Below are positions 1-9,000 of a stretch of 64,000 nucleotides of DNA, piece by piece; position 1 is the first letter of the stretch; each line of letters starts with the position of its first letter. The notes beneath the pieces are model-generated. The model was not told where the DNA came from and did not search any database. It saw only the letters and a program-made list of their open reading frames with translations. This DNA comes from Halobacteriovoraceae bacterium (GTDB lineage Bacteria > Bdellovibrionota > Bacteriovoracia > Bacteriovoracales > Bacteriovoracaceae). The DNA lies in NCBI GenBank assembly GCA_002707495.1, contig PAMZ01000022.1:1-64000 (forward strand), read 5' to 3'. Made by a program: the position numbers and the translations under genes.

Positions 1-80
1 AAAAGTATGGTTTACGATAAAAAAGAAGACAAAAAGGTTTTACAGTAAAAATCTATTTTGACTGAGAGCGTTTTGTAAAC

Positions 81-1058
81 TCAAGTCGTGACTACTGCAC
101 CTGACTTTTTCAAATAATACTCATATTTATTCTGAATCTGTCTATAACTAAGTGGTTGCCTTTCGAATTCAAATAAAAAACCTCTTTTTCTACTTTTTAT
201 AAAATCACTAAGCTTTTTAAATAATAAATCATTTATGTACACAACTCTCTCTTCTTCATTTTTTGGCCTATCTTTTAACTCCATAAATCTCTTAGACTTC
301 CTATCCCAAACAGAAATAGTTCTTATGTGTATAATTCTATTTTTTAAGTCAATATTATCTAATTGTAGTCCAGCGACTTCAGAAACTCTTGCTGCCATAA
401 AAAAATGTATTAGAGAGAATAAATACCAAAAGTTATCTTCTTCAATTGCTTTAAAAAACAATAAGATTTCTTCCTTACTCATTTTTAATTGTTTCTTCTC
501 TTTTTCTCTAATCTTTCCAAGCTTGAAGTGTTTTTTCAAGATAGGATTATGAAACTTGTAATCCTCTTCCCTCCACCAATTGAAAATAGCCTTTAAAACT
601 TTAAGCTCCTGATCGTAAGAATATCTTCCATTTTTATTCAAAATATAAGATCTTTGTTTTTGATTAATAATATGATTTGAAATTACTAATGGAGTGATTT
701 GATTTATATTATAATCGCACAGGTCATTGAAAAAAGGTTTTATTAACTCTCTACATTGCCTAGTTGCAGTTGCTAAATTAGCAACATGCTCAGAGTAGTA
801 TCTATCTAATACCACTTTAAATGGAGTATATTTATTATCTAACTCTAGTAAAAATGGATATTTTTCTAAGTTTAAGTGTTTTTTTACTTCCCCCCTAATA
901 TCTTCTAACCACGAAAGAGCTTCTAAAGTTTGATTAGGGCCAAATACTTTACTAAAATCAGTCCCCCCTTTTCTAATGTTTACCAGTAACTTTCCTGTTT
1001 TAGTTTCAATTCTAATATTCTTATAGGTTGGGTGTTTAATATATCTTCTAATAGCCAT
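81..1058 (-). pseudogene. Tyrosine recombinase (phage-type integrase), C-terminus lost
   Basis: Site-specific recombinase of an integrative element. The first ~190 residues fit the SAM-like core-binding region, and the catalytic domain begins with the box I arginine in AARVSEVAGL. The frame stops after KSGAVVTT, exactly where box II (HxLRH) should start, so the second Arg, the His and the nucleophilic Tyr are missing. At 82-90 the residues HDL appear directly in another frame, which suggests a frameshift plus decay. At 325 residues it is shorter than the usual 380-420. It overlaps the upstream excisionase-like gene by 11 bp, the usual xis-int arrangement. Family assignment is secure; calling it broken is an inference, because downstream sequence runs off the window. 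Confidence 0.7.
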
Positions 1059-1233
1059 TTTTAATCCAAGCTATGATTTCTTCTGGGAAAAAGTAAAGCT
1101 TTCCCTTTCGACTCTTTTTGTGGTGAGGTATTTTATCTTTATATGTTAGGTTATAAATATAACCTTTTGTAACGCCTAGCGCACTCGCAACATCATCAAT
1201 AAGCCAGATCTTTTTTTCAAATAGCTTTTCCAT
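1048..1233 (-). CDS. Excisionase / AlpA-like helix-turn-helix protein
   Basis: A 61-residue MerR/AlpA-type winged HTH (HTH_17). The helix-turn-helix spans WLIDDVASALGVTKGYIYNL and a lysine-rich wing (HHKKSRKGKLYF) follows. It begins with ATG behind a strong ribosome site (AGGAGG, 6 bases upstream) and overlaps the integrase start. Proteins of this size and position act as recombination directionality factors or repressors of the int promoter. A perfect 12-bp inverted repeat lies about 20 bp upstream and may be its site. Function is inferred from family and position. Confidence 0.85.
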   Translation of the reverse strand: MEKLFEKKIWLIDDVASALGVTKGYIYNLTYKDKIPHHKKSRKGKLYFFPEEIIAWIKNGY

Positions 1234-1251
1234 TTTTTCCCTCCTAGGTTG

Positions 1252-1283
1252 AACTATTTTAAAGTTTAGTTTTTAAAATAGTT
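1252..1283. promoter_or_regulatory. Perfect 12-8-12 inverted repeat upstream of xis/int
   Basis: Arms AACTATTTTAAA (1252-1263) and TTTAAAATAGTT (1272-1283) are exact complements with an 8-bp spacer. The repeat lies 19 bp upstream of the excisionase-like start codon, so it could be an operator for that protein or an accessory recombination site. No U-tract follows, so it is unlikely to be a terminator. Confidence 0.55.
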
Positions 1284-1415
1284 ATTAGACTAATACTACC
1301 TAGTTTAAAAAGCTTAAAATTACTCTGAATAACTTTAATCCAATACAAAACAAAATGTAGCTCTTAAAAAGCCTAATAGACGTAATTATTAAGTTCATTA
1401 ATTCCTCCTTTTCAG

Positions 1416-1455
1416 ACGTGATTTGAACGTGATTTGAACGTGATTTGAACGTGAT
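1416..1455. repeat. Tandem 11-bp direct repeats (3 full copies plus a partial)
   Basis: The unit ACGTGATTTGA is repeated exactly at 1416, 1427 and 1438, and a partial copy starts at 1449. The repeat sits between the xis/int promoter side and the presumed attachment site. Integrase arm sites and excisionase sites are often short spaced repeats in that position; this reading is inference. Confidence 0.75.
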
Positions 1456-1564
1456 GGTCGATTATAGATAGTTATAAATGATTAAAATAAATGTAACTGG
1501 GAAAATTCATGAATTCGAAGTTTAGACTTTAACTGTTTGTTATTATTAGTTTTTTGAGAAATAC

Positions 1565-1587
1565 GTTCTTATCCCCTTGGGAGTACC
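1565..1587 (+). other. tRNA 3'-end-like attachment scar (candidate attR)
   Basis: The sequence ATCCCCTTGGGAGTACCA reads like the T-stem, acceptor strand and CCA of a tRNA, but no matching 5' acceptor strand (ACTCCCA) occurs upstream, so it is only a 3' fragment. A strong terminator follows 14 bases later, as after a real tRNA. Integration into a tRNA gene leaves such a displaced 3' end next to the original terminator. The intact tRNA would then lie at the far end of the element, outside this window. Confidence 0.5.
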
Positions 1588-1601
1588 ATTTTATACTTAA
1601 A

Positions 1602-1630
1602 GAAAGCCAGCCGTAAGGTTGGCTTTTTTT
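1602..1630 (+). terminator. Rho-independent terminator
   Basis: AAGCCAGCC / GGTTGGCTT form an 8-9 bp stem (one G-T pair) closed by a GTAA tetraloop and followed by a run of T. No protein gene ends just before it on this strand. It probably belonged to the tRNA whose 3' end remains at 1565-1587. Confidence 0.8.
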
Positions 1631-1656
1631 ATGGATAAAATTGTAGTTTTCAACGA

Positions 1657-1803
1657 GGATTCGAAGGGCTGAGCGACCGAAGTCAGATGCGAAAGCATTT
1701 GACAAGGGAATCAAAACAGGAAGTTTTGATGAGTGAAGCCACAGGGTCGTAGATTTCGAACAGTATGTGAGAAATTGGAGACCGAATCCCCTTAGGTGCA
1801 CCA
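1657..1803 (+). ncRNA. Structured tRNA-end-like block, possible ncRNA or attachment repeat
   Basis: GGATTCG (1657-1663) pairs perfectly with CGAATCC (1783-1789). Inside, CGACC (1674-1678) pairs with GGTCG (1745-1749) and encloses two hairpins: a 9-bp stem with a GAAA tetraloop (1682-1703) and a perfect 8-bp stem (1710-1730). A further ATTTC/GAAAT stem lies at 1753-1775. The block ends in CCCCTTAGGTGCACCA, which matches the 1565-1587 scar at about 16 of 19 positions. It could be a structured RNA, a repeat family carrying tRNA-like ends, or a second integration scar. A full tRNA cannot be folded here. Transcription is unproven. Confidence 0.45.
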
Positions 1804-1872
1804 AGCCTAAAAAACAAAATTTCATTTACTATGCCTCTTCACTTCCTCTAGCATAAAAGAAAAAGAGGAAAT

Positions 1873-2604
1873 ATGCGCATATTATTAGTCATGCTACTAA
1901 GCCTAACTGCATTTGCTGAAGAGACTCCATTCGTGGGTCAAGAGTTCGAAAATAAAGTTCGAAGTCTTTACAACGAGGAACACGAGCAATATATCGCTCC
2001 TAAAATTATGACTCGTACAGAGGTTCTTCAACGTGCCTATTCTGCGCTTAACTATAGTTTTAAAATTGAAAATGAAAATACTCAATCTTCAACTCAAACT
2101 AATAGCTGTTATGGAAGCCATACTTGGCTTAAACCTTATCGCCTTTATAATCAGGAAGGAAAAACACTGAAATCAATTCCCTATAAGTGGGGCGGGTATT
2201 TTTTAAGCCTAGATTCATTTACAGAAGGACTAAGCGAAAATAAACTAGCCGGCGATGTCTGCACTTGCTCAGATAGTTCAAGAGGTTGGTGTATCAATCA
2301 AGAAACGATTGGGCTTGATTGCTCGGGGTTTGTAAGTTTTGCTTGGAAGTCCGCTTATCATATCACTTCAACCATGCATAAAATCACTGATCCCATCAGC
2401 TGGAATGAGTTGAAGCCAGGAGATGTAATGAACCGAGCTGGAAGTCATGTGATTATGTTTGTTCGCTACTCAAAAGACAAAAATTATATTTGGGGAATTG
2501 AATCGTCTGTGACTTGCGAGGGAATTTGCGAGAGAAGCTTTCGAACCTATGACATGAAAAGAGATGGTTATATTCCGCTAAGATATAAAAATATAAAAGA
2601 TTAA
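1873..2604 (+). CDS. Secreted NlpC/P60 family peptidase
   Basis: Probable periplasmic cell-wall endopeptidase or amidase of the C40 (NlpC/P60) family. It has a 15-16 residue signal peptide (MRILLVMLLSLTAFA), the catalytic Cys in GLDCSGFVSFAWK (about residue 150), and the His in GSHVIMF (about 192), with IESSV as the likely third polar position. The family cleaves gamma-D-Glu-DAP type bonds in peptidoglycan. A purine-rich site (AGAGGAA) precedes the ATG. Its stop codon overlaps the convergent HIT gene by 4 bp. Extra cysteines in the middle (SNSCYG, DVCTCSD, GWCIN, VTCEGICE) suggest disulfides. Exact substrate unknown. Confidence 0.85.
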   Translation: MRILLVMLLSLTAFAEETPFVGQEFENKVRSLYNEEHEQYIAPKIMTRTEVLQRAYSALNYSFKIENENTQSSTQTNSCYGSHTWLKPYRLYNQEGKTLKSIPYKWGGYFLSLDSFTEGLSENKLAGDVCTCSDSSRGWCINQETIGLDCSGFVSFAWKSAYHITSTMHKITDPISWNELKPGDVMNRAGSHVIMFVRYSKDKNYIWGIESSVTCEGICERSFRTYDMKRDGYIPLRYKNIKD

Positions 2605-2993
2605 TTTAACCCTAGAAGGTTCTGCCAAAACTGCACCTCTTCACTTTTAAATGAAACTTCAGAGGTTGTTCCCCAAACTGGCTTAGGCCAAGCTCTGTCT
2701 GACTTATATCTTGCAATAACATGAATGTGTAATTGCGAAACCATATTACCAAGACTGGCCACGTTGATTTTATCGGGACTTTTGAATTCTTTCATTTTTA
2801 AACTTACAAAACTTATTTCCTCACAGAGAATCTTTTGATCCTCCAAACTCAAGTCATCCCAGTCGATGAGATCATCTTTTCTGGGAATCAACAAAAACCA
2901 AGTTAGTTCCCCATCGGGGATTATTCTTAATTGAGAAAGTTCTAGATCTCCCAGAAGTAAACTATCTTTTTCAAGTTGAGGATGTAAATTCAT
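2601..2993 (-). CDS. HIT family nucleotide-binding protein
   Basis: A 130-residue histidine-triad protein, with the triad motif QLHIHVIARY near residues 87-96 and the active histidines at about 89 and 91. HIT proteins hydrolyse or transfer nucleotides from dinucleoside polyphosphates or AMP conjugates. The sequence resembles the Proteobacterial diadenosine tetraphosphate hydrolase-like branch, including WFLLIPRKDD and NVASLGN. It is cytosolic with no signal peptide. It follows the giant secreted-protein gene after 15 bp, so the two may be cotranscribed, and it converges with the NlpC/P60 gene. Confidence 0.88.
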   Translation of the reverse strand: MNLHPQLEKDSLLLGDLELSQLRIIPDGELTWFLLIPRKDDLIDWDDLSLEDQKILCEEISFVSLKMKEFKSPDKINVASLGNMVSQLHIHVIARYKSDRAWPKPVWGTTSEVSFKSEEVQFWQNLLGLN

Positions 2994-3008
2994 AGCATTA
3001 ATCTCGAC

Positions 3009-6000
3009 TTATATCGACCTAAGTAAAAGCGAAAATGACTGACAACCATTTCCAATCATTCTTGGAATAGCTGCTGGTCCTCTTTGCGGCTGAGGCCTTT
3101 CCACTTGTTCAATAGACTCTACTACTGCAGATGGAAGTGCAGTATTTTCCCTCGCAAGTTGAAGAACTGTTCCAGCACTTGACTCGGGCATAAGCTCTGT
3201 AATCTCACTGATTCTTCCTAATTGCTGAGGAGTTAAAGTCGCTGCCGTATCTGGAGAACCAAGAGCTCGACCAACGAAATTCGCATAGAAAGGACTGCTT
3301 GGATTCGCCCTAACATTACGTTCTACCAAGTTAAGCACATCATCATTTATAGGATGTCGGTAGTCACTTAATAAAAACCTTCCCACCATTCCTGGTCTAA
3401 CTCTCTGATTATCTGAAGCAATCTCAAATGCTAAAGATCTAATCTGTGGATTTTCATTATTCATAGCAAGAGTGATCATTCGAGTCATATCACTTTGACT
3501 CAATGATAATTTTCTAGCCAATGACTCATCTGAGGCAACTCCTAGTATCCATCTTTGAAAATCGGGTGACATTCTTTCAAAATGCTCGAAAAAATAATCC
3601 TTAAATCGACCATAAAACCTGACAGAGTTTAAAAAGCTCGCTGTCGTTGGGCTTGATACACCATTTCGTTCTCTTATAAAAAGTTCAGTGAGAAGCTCTC
3701 CTATAGGAGTCGATCGCGTCACTTGCTCAGGAGAAAAAGAGATGGCCCTTTGAATTTTTGTATCTAGCACAGATTGTGCCGCCGCCCTAATTTCAGCGTT
3801 ATCAATTCTTGAAAGTGCTTCAACTGTTTCAAAGGACTCAATCGTTCTTCGACTATTATTTAACTGGGCGATATTAGTAGCAAGTACTGAGGGAATCTCA
3901 GTTCCCTCTGATAAAACAATTCGATGAGTATAACGATCTAGTTCAGGTGAAGGAAGTAGCTCTAAAACTCTAGTCAATCCATTAGCATAATCTTGGTTGG
4001 GAGCTGATCGAAGATGTCCAAAGACTCGCATGTAAAAATCTTCTCCAAGAGCTGCTCTAGAAACACTTTCGGAAGTGATATTTAATTGCTTAAAAGTAGT
4101 ACTAACAAAGTCCTGATTCGAAAGTAGAAGATTTTCATATTGAGCGATAAATCTTAAGGGTTGATCTTCGACATTGACTAAACTAGCCAAAGCTCCAGCT
4201 CTTAACTCTGGACTCGAGTCGATCAGAAGCTCTGCCAATATTGGACTTAGTCTTGATTTATTCGCGTTGTAAATACTTTTAAATCTAGGGTCAGAGAATT
4301 GTTGTAAAACCCATCTTTTCAATTCTTCTCGCTCATTTCCTTGAAGTATACTCATAAACTGATCAAGGACACCCGGATTTCTTCGATAGACATTAAAGAA
4401 GTCTAAGAGTGGATTTGTTACTCCTGAATCGGTCCCCAACTTAAAGGACGAATAGATGGCCTCTCTTGAAGGCATATTCCTCAAGGCCCTATTATCTAAT
4501 TGGTTCATTGCATCTCGACTTCTTTGTATCCCTCTATCTAAAACAACTTGATTTCTTTCACTCAATGGAGCACTTTCATCAACAATCTGCTGGAGAGCAC
4601 GATCAAGTTCCTCGCCTTCAAAGCCTGACAATGCAATGATACCAATATCTCTTAGTCGAGCATCTGGATTCGTGGCCATCCGTTGAAGATAAGCTCTAAC
4701 ATCAGGATTTGTTCTACTATTCACCAATGATCTTGCGATATTTAATCTTGCGGTAGAATCAACTCTTCCCTCTTCTAAAGTTCGAGTCAAATACTGAAAC
4801 AATCGGTCAGATTCAGTATTTGTTAGTCTTCCGATATTTTCGCTATTAAAAGTTTGAATTTCAGACAAAGTCTCCCCTATTATTTCAAAAGCAACTCTAT
4901 CACCCTGCGTGTAAAACTCGCTTAAAATATCAACCATAAATCTCTCGTGATTAGGAAGTCCACGACTCATCTCTATCGCTTTCGCTCTAACCCTTGGATC
5001 ATCAGAGAGAGCAAGATCAAATAATGCTCTTATTCTAAAACGAGAAGCATCTACTTCAGAAAGCCCATTTAACCGGTTTCCTCTGGAAAGTTGATTCAAT
5101 TGCCATAACTGATAATCTGGATTGAACTCAAAAGATCGAACTGACCTTTCCATTTCAGCTAGTAACTCGGGCTCAGCCAATAATCTACTAATTCTTACTC
5201 TGGAAACAGTGTCGAGAGCATCACTTTGTTGTTTAACATAAAGCGCTCTTAGTCGCTGCTGGGGCGGCAAGTTTTTAATTTGATCAATCGACATTTGACG
5301 AATCAGAGCGTCTCCCTCATTGAGAGCTCTCATATAAAAGGCTCTATCCTCTGGAGTCATATTGAAAGACCTTGGAGCAGACTGAGTCCTCTCAAAGGAA
5401 TGCCAATATAACTCTCGTCTAAAATCTGCCCGAGAGCGCTCTCTTGCAAAATTTCTGATGCCTTCATTTGGGCTATCAAGAGTCTGAATGAGAATTCTCC
5501 ATTGATCTTCAGTATCTAAGCCTCTTGCTAGATCCCAGGCTTGTCTAAAAACTCTCACGTCCTCTTGATAAGTAGCGGTCGTAGAAGCCAAGCCTCGAGT
5601 CAAATCCTCACTTCTTAGTAGGGGGCGATTAAAGGTTCTTTCTACTCGGTTTGAAAATCGTTGAACAACAGCCCCTATGATTCCTGGATTATTTCTTGCC
5701 GCAATATCTGCTCTATCCAGTTCTCCAAGAAGTTCAAGTGCAATAGTCCTTTGAGATGCATCAACTTCATCCAAAGCACTAAGATAAATATCAACTCGAT
5801 CAGGATGGTTTCTAAAAAACCCTCTTGCTCTTTCTCTAACTTGTGGATCATTAGAAGTTAGTAAGTCTCTATATACCTCTAGAGTCACAGGCCTATTGAT
5901 TCGCGAAAATTGTTCAGGAAGTTGTTGGCTTAACCATCGGGTATAGGAATCTGAAAAATCAGTACTATTGGTAAAAACATTTCTAAGTGTTCCGAGCTCC

Positions 6001-9000
6001 CTGACCTCTCTCATTGTTGTTCTAAGGAGAGCCCTTTCTTCTGACGAAGGATTTGGCTTATCTCTTAAGGCTACATATAAAGACATCAATCTGTTTTCAG
6101 GTCGCATCTCCTGCATTTCAGCCAAGGTCACATTGTGATTTAAACTCACACGATCGTAGCTCCTAGTGATAGTCCCAGGTCTTGCGGGTTGATCAATTTG
6201 AGCTGCCTCTCTGATTCTAGCTCGATCCTGCAACATCGCCCTATAGGTTCTTGCCTCAGGTATAATATTTCTTCCATCCCAAATTCTTCCACTCGAACCA
6301 ACTGCTCTATTGGCAGGTCTAGCCGGAACACCTTCCCCCCATCCTTCAACCACAGGATAAGTTAGAAATTTTGCGGCCATCCTATCAAATCCACCATTAT
6401 TATTCATTCGAGTGGCTTTTTCCATTCCTTCTAAAAAGAACATTCGATATTCTTCAGGATCAAGATTAAGTCTTTGCATAACTCGCTCAAACTCCTGACG
6501 AGCATATTGGGGGTCATTGGCAAAACGTTGATAATCGACTTCGTTTAAATAATTAAAGACGTTTTCATCCCCATTGAGTGCTCGATCCATGAGGGCCCTT
6601 GTGAATTTTATTTGCAAGGCAGATTCAGCTGCATTTCTAGGAGCATTAAAGAGCCTAAACTCAAGCTTTCTAATTTTTGGATTGACATCAAAAGTTCTTC
6701 TCCAATAATCATTTTTCATATCAAAATCTTCATGGATTAGATTTTCCGGAATCACATCTTGGAAGTAGGCGATAAGATTTAATTGTGTATTTTTGGTTTT
6801 TCGTCCCACCCTTTGTCCAAAAAACCTATTGTCATACAGAATTTGTTTTAATTCCTCTTCTGTACCTGAAAAATTTTTAAGTTGGTCAATAAATTCGCGA
6901 GAAACATCAATTGCTTCAGCACCCAGCTGTCTTTTAGGGTCTTGAAAAAGTAGGCTCATCATATTTCTGTTTTCGAGATAAACGCCTATAAACCTTGCCA
7001 TCTTTTCGGGCTTGCCATCAAAAGGAGCCAGGTCAATATTAATATGCCCTCCTCCAAATCTTTGAGAAGGAACGACTCCTTGTGATTCTATCGCTCGAAA
7101 CAGTCTTTCCATATCTTCTGGATCTGGATTAAATTTCGGAGTGACAAGCTCGATATGCCCGCCACGAACAGAGTTATCTAATAAATCACCTTCGGAAGAA
7201 TAACTTCTTCCTACTCCATCCCACTCCACTCTCCAGGTTCGATTTTTTTGAGTATCTTCAATTTCAAAAGCAAGGTCTAGACCATGACCATGTCCATCTT
7301 CAACGTTTTTAACTATATAACTTCCATCACCATTATTAAGCTCTCGAGAGATAGCTGCAGCTGTGTCTCGTAAGGTTCTCTCTCGTTCCTCCATTGTATA
7401 ATCGAAGTTTGTTCTGAGCCATTCAACATGCTGAGATCCATCATCCAAGGGCATTAAATCTGCACTCGTTCTAATTGGAAATCTTGCTGAATATTCAATT
7501 CCATAGTCCACTTGATTGACATCTACGAATCCTGCGGGAGCCCTCGCTCTATGTGGAGACTCATACCTCATTAAATCAGCGGTTGTCCCAGCATAACTAG
7601 GTCTTGGTCTTAAATACTCTTCAATATCAAAGCTAAGCCTTGAGGCCCTAGTCCAGTTTTCCATTGCAACACCAATAACTTCTCTATTAGCGGGAGGGTC
7701 CATATTGACTAAAGTTTTTATAAAGGAAGTGGTAAGATTTCGAATGTCTCTTTTTTTATTTGCAGAAAGAAAAGGTGCATCCTCCCAGTTCCACAAAGGA
7801 ACGACATAACGAAGATTTGGGCCAAAAATAGCATCCCCATTAGTAGCGGTACCAGTACTATAATTTGCAATAATGAGATCTCTAAACTGTGTTGCTTCAG
7901 TTGGGCTTAAATCAAACCTTCTCATTAAGGTTCTCATACTTAAATCCGGGTCTCCTGCGGGGTTTAGCGTCCATGAGTTTACATCTGCAATCCCTGAAAA
8001 ATCCCCCGAGGCATAACGACTGACAATTGATTGCTGAATAAACCTTCTGATCGAATCGTTTTTCGTTCCAGCACGCATTTCAATATTATAAGCAGCTTCA
8101 CCATCGACCTGAAACCTATTATTTTCAATTCTTAGTACTCCTCTATTTGTGCTATGCCTTCCATCTCCTAAGTGAGATTGAGTCTGCACCTGTTTGTAGT
8201 TGGAGTTTTCTATTCCTGATCTTCCTGCAATACCTCTTAATACCGTATAGGCTTGATTCATTTTATACATTTCTGCAAGCTTCTCGATTGTTTCAGAAGC
8301 AACCCTACCTGAAGCCACCTCATCAGGTTTAGGCATAACAATCCATTGGTGACCTGGGGCTTGAAACCTCTGTCCCATATTTGAAAGCTCTGATCTAAAA
8401 TAGGAGATCATCCTCTCAAAATCGCCATAATTTCTTTGAGGAACAAAATTTATTTCCCAGCCAACGCTAGTTCCGTGTATGTCTTGAATATAAAGTTCAG
8501 GTTCTCCGTACAAAGGATAAAAAGTCCGATTCCAGTTTCCAAAACCATCACCTCCATACATCCTAGAACTAAATCCTGTATTTCTTTTTTTCATACTCAA
8601 AGCCGGTTCAATACCAGGATATCGTCCATTAAAAATTCTTTGTCTGTAAATTCGCTTTAAAAAAGAAAAACTTCGATCCCCCGCCTGCTCGAGCCAATCA
8701 TCAAAAGCTCCTCTTAAGTCCTCGACAGATGCATTTGCAATATCTAACTGCTGAATGCGATTATAATCGATCGTTTGCAGCTCGCCTGCCGCAGATCTAA
8801 CTTCACGAACTCGAGACCTTCCTGACTGTAAGTCCTCCAGGAACTGTCTTAAAAATATTTCTCGATTCTCAGGGGTCTGCTCATTAAGCATTGTTGTAAA
8901 TTCTTGTCTTCCTGGTCCCATAACCCTTGTGATCAGCGCGGAAGAACCTTCCTTCTCGGCTCCAAACATGACGATATTCCCGCGAGGGCCACTCACCCCA

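Larger units (their letters stand above)
1234..1872. other. 639-bp non-coding element-junction region
   Basis: No believable gene. In order it holds the inverted repeat 1252-1283, an AT-rich stretch 1284-1415 with no feature I can name, 11-bp tandem repeats 1416-1455, a tRNA 3'-end-like copy 1565-1587, a strong terminator 1602-1630, and a structured block with a second tRNA-like end 1657-1803. The last ~50 bases lead into the NlpC/P60 gene. Confidence 0.7.

Noticed and set aside
1512-1803. Two complete tRNA genes ending in CCA
   Set aside because: Neither 3' end has a matching 5' acceptor strand at the right distance, and the D and anticodon arms do not form.
1529-1825. A 98-residue minus-strand reading frame over the structured block
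   Set aside because: It covers the terminator, the tRNA-like scar and the hairpins, has no ribosome site and encodes nothing family-like. Better explained as a by-product of the structured DNA.
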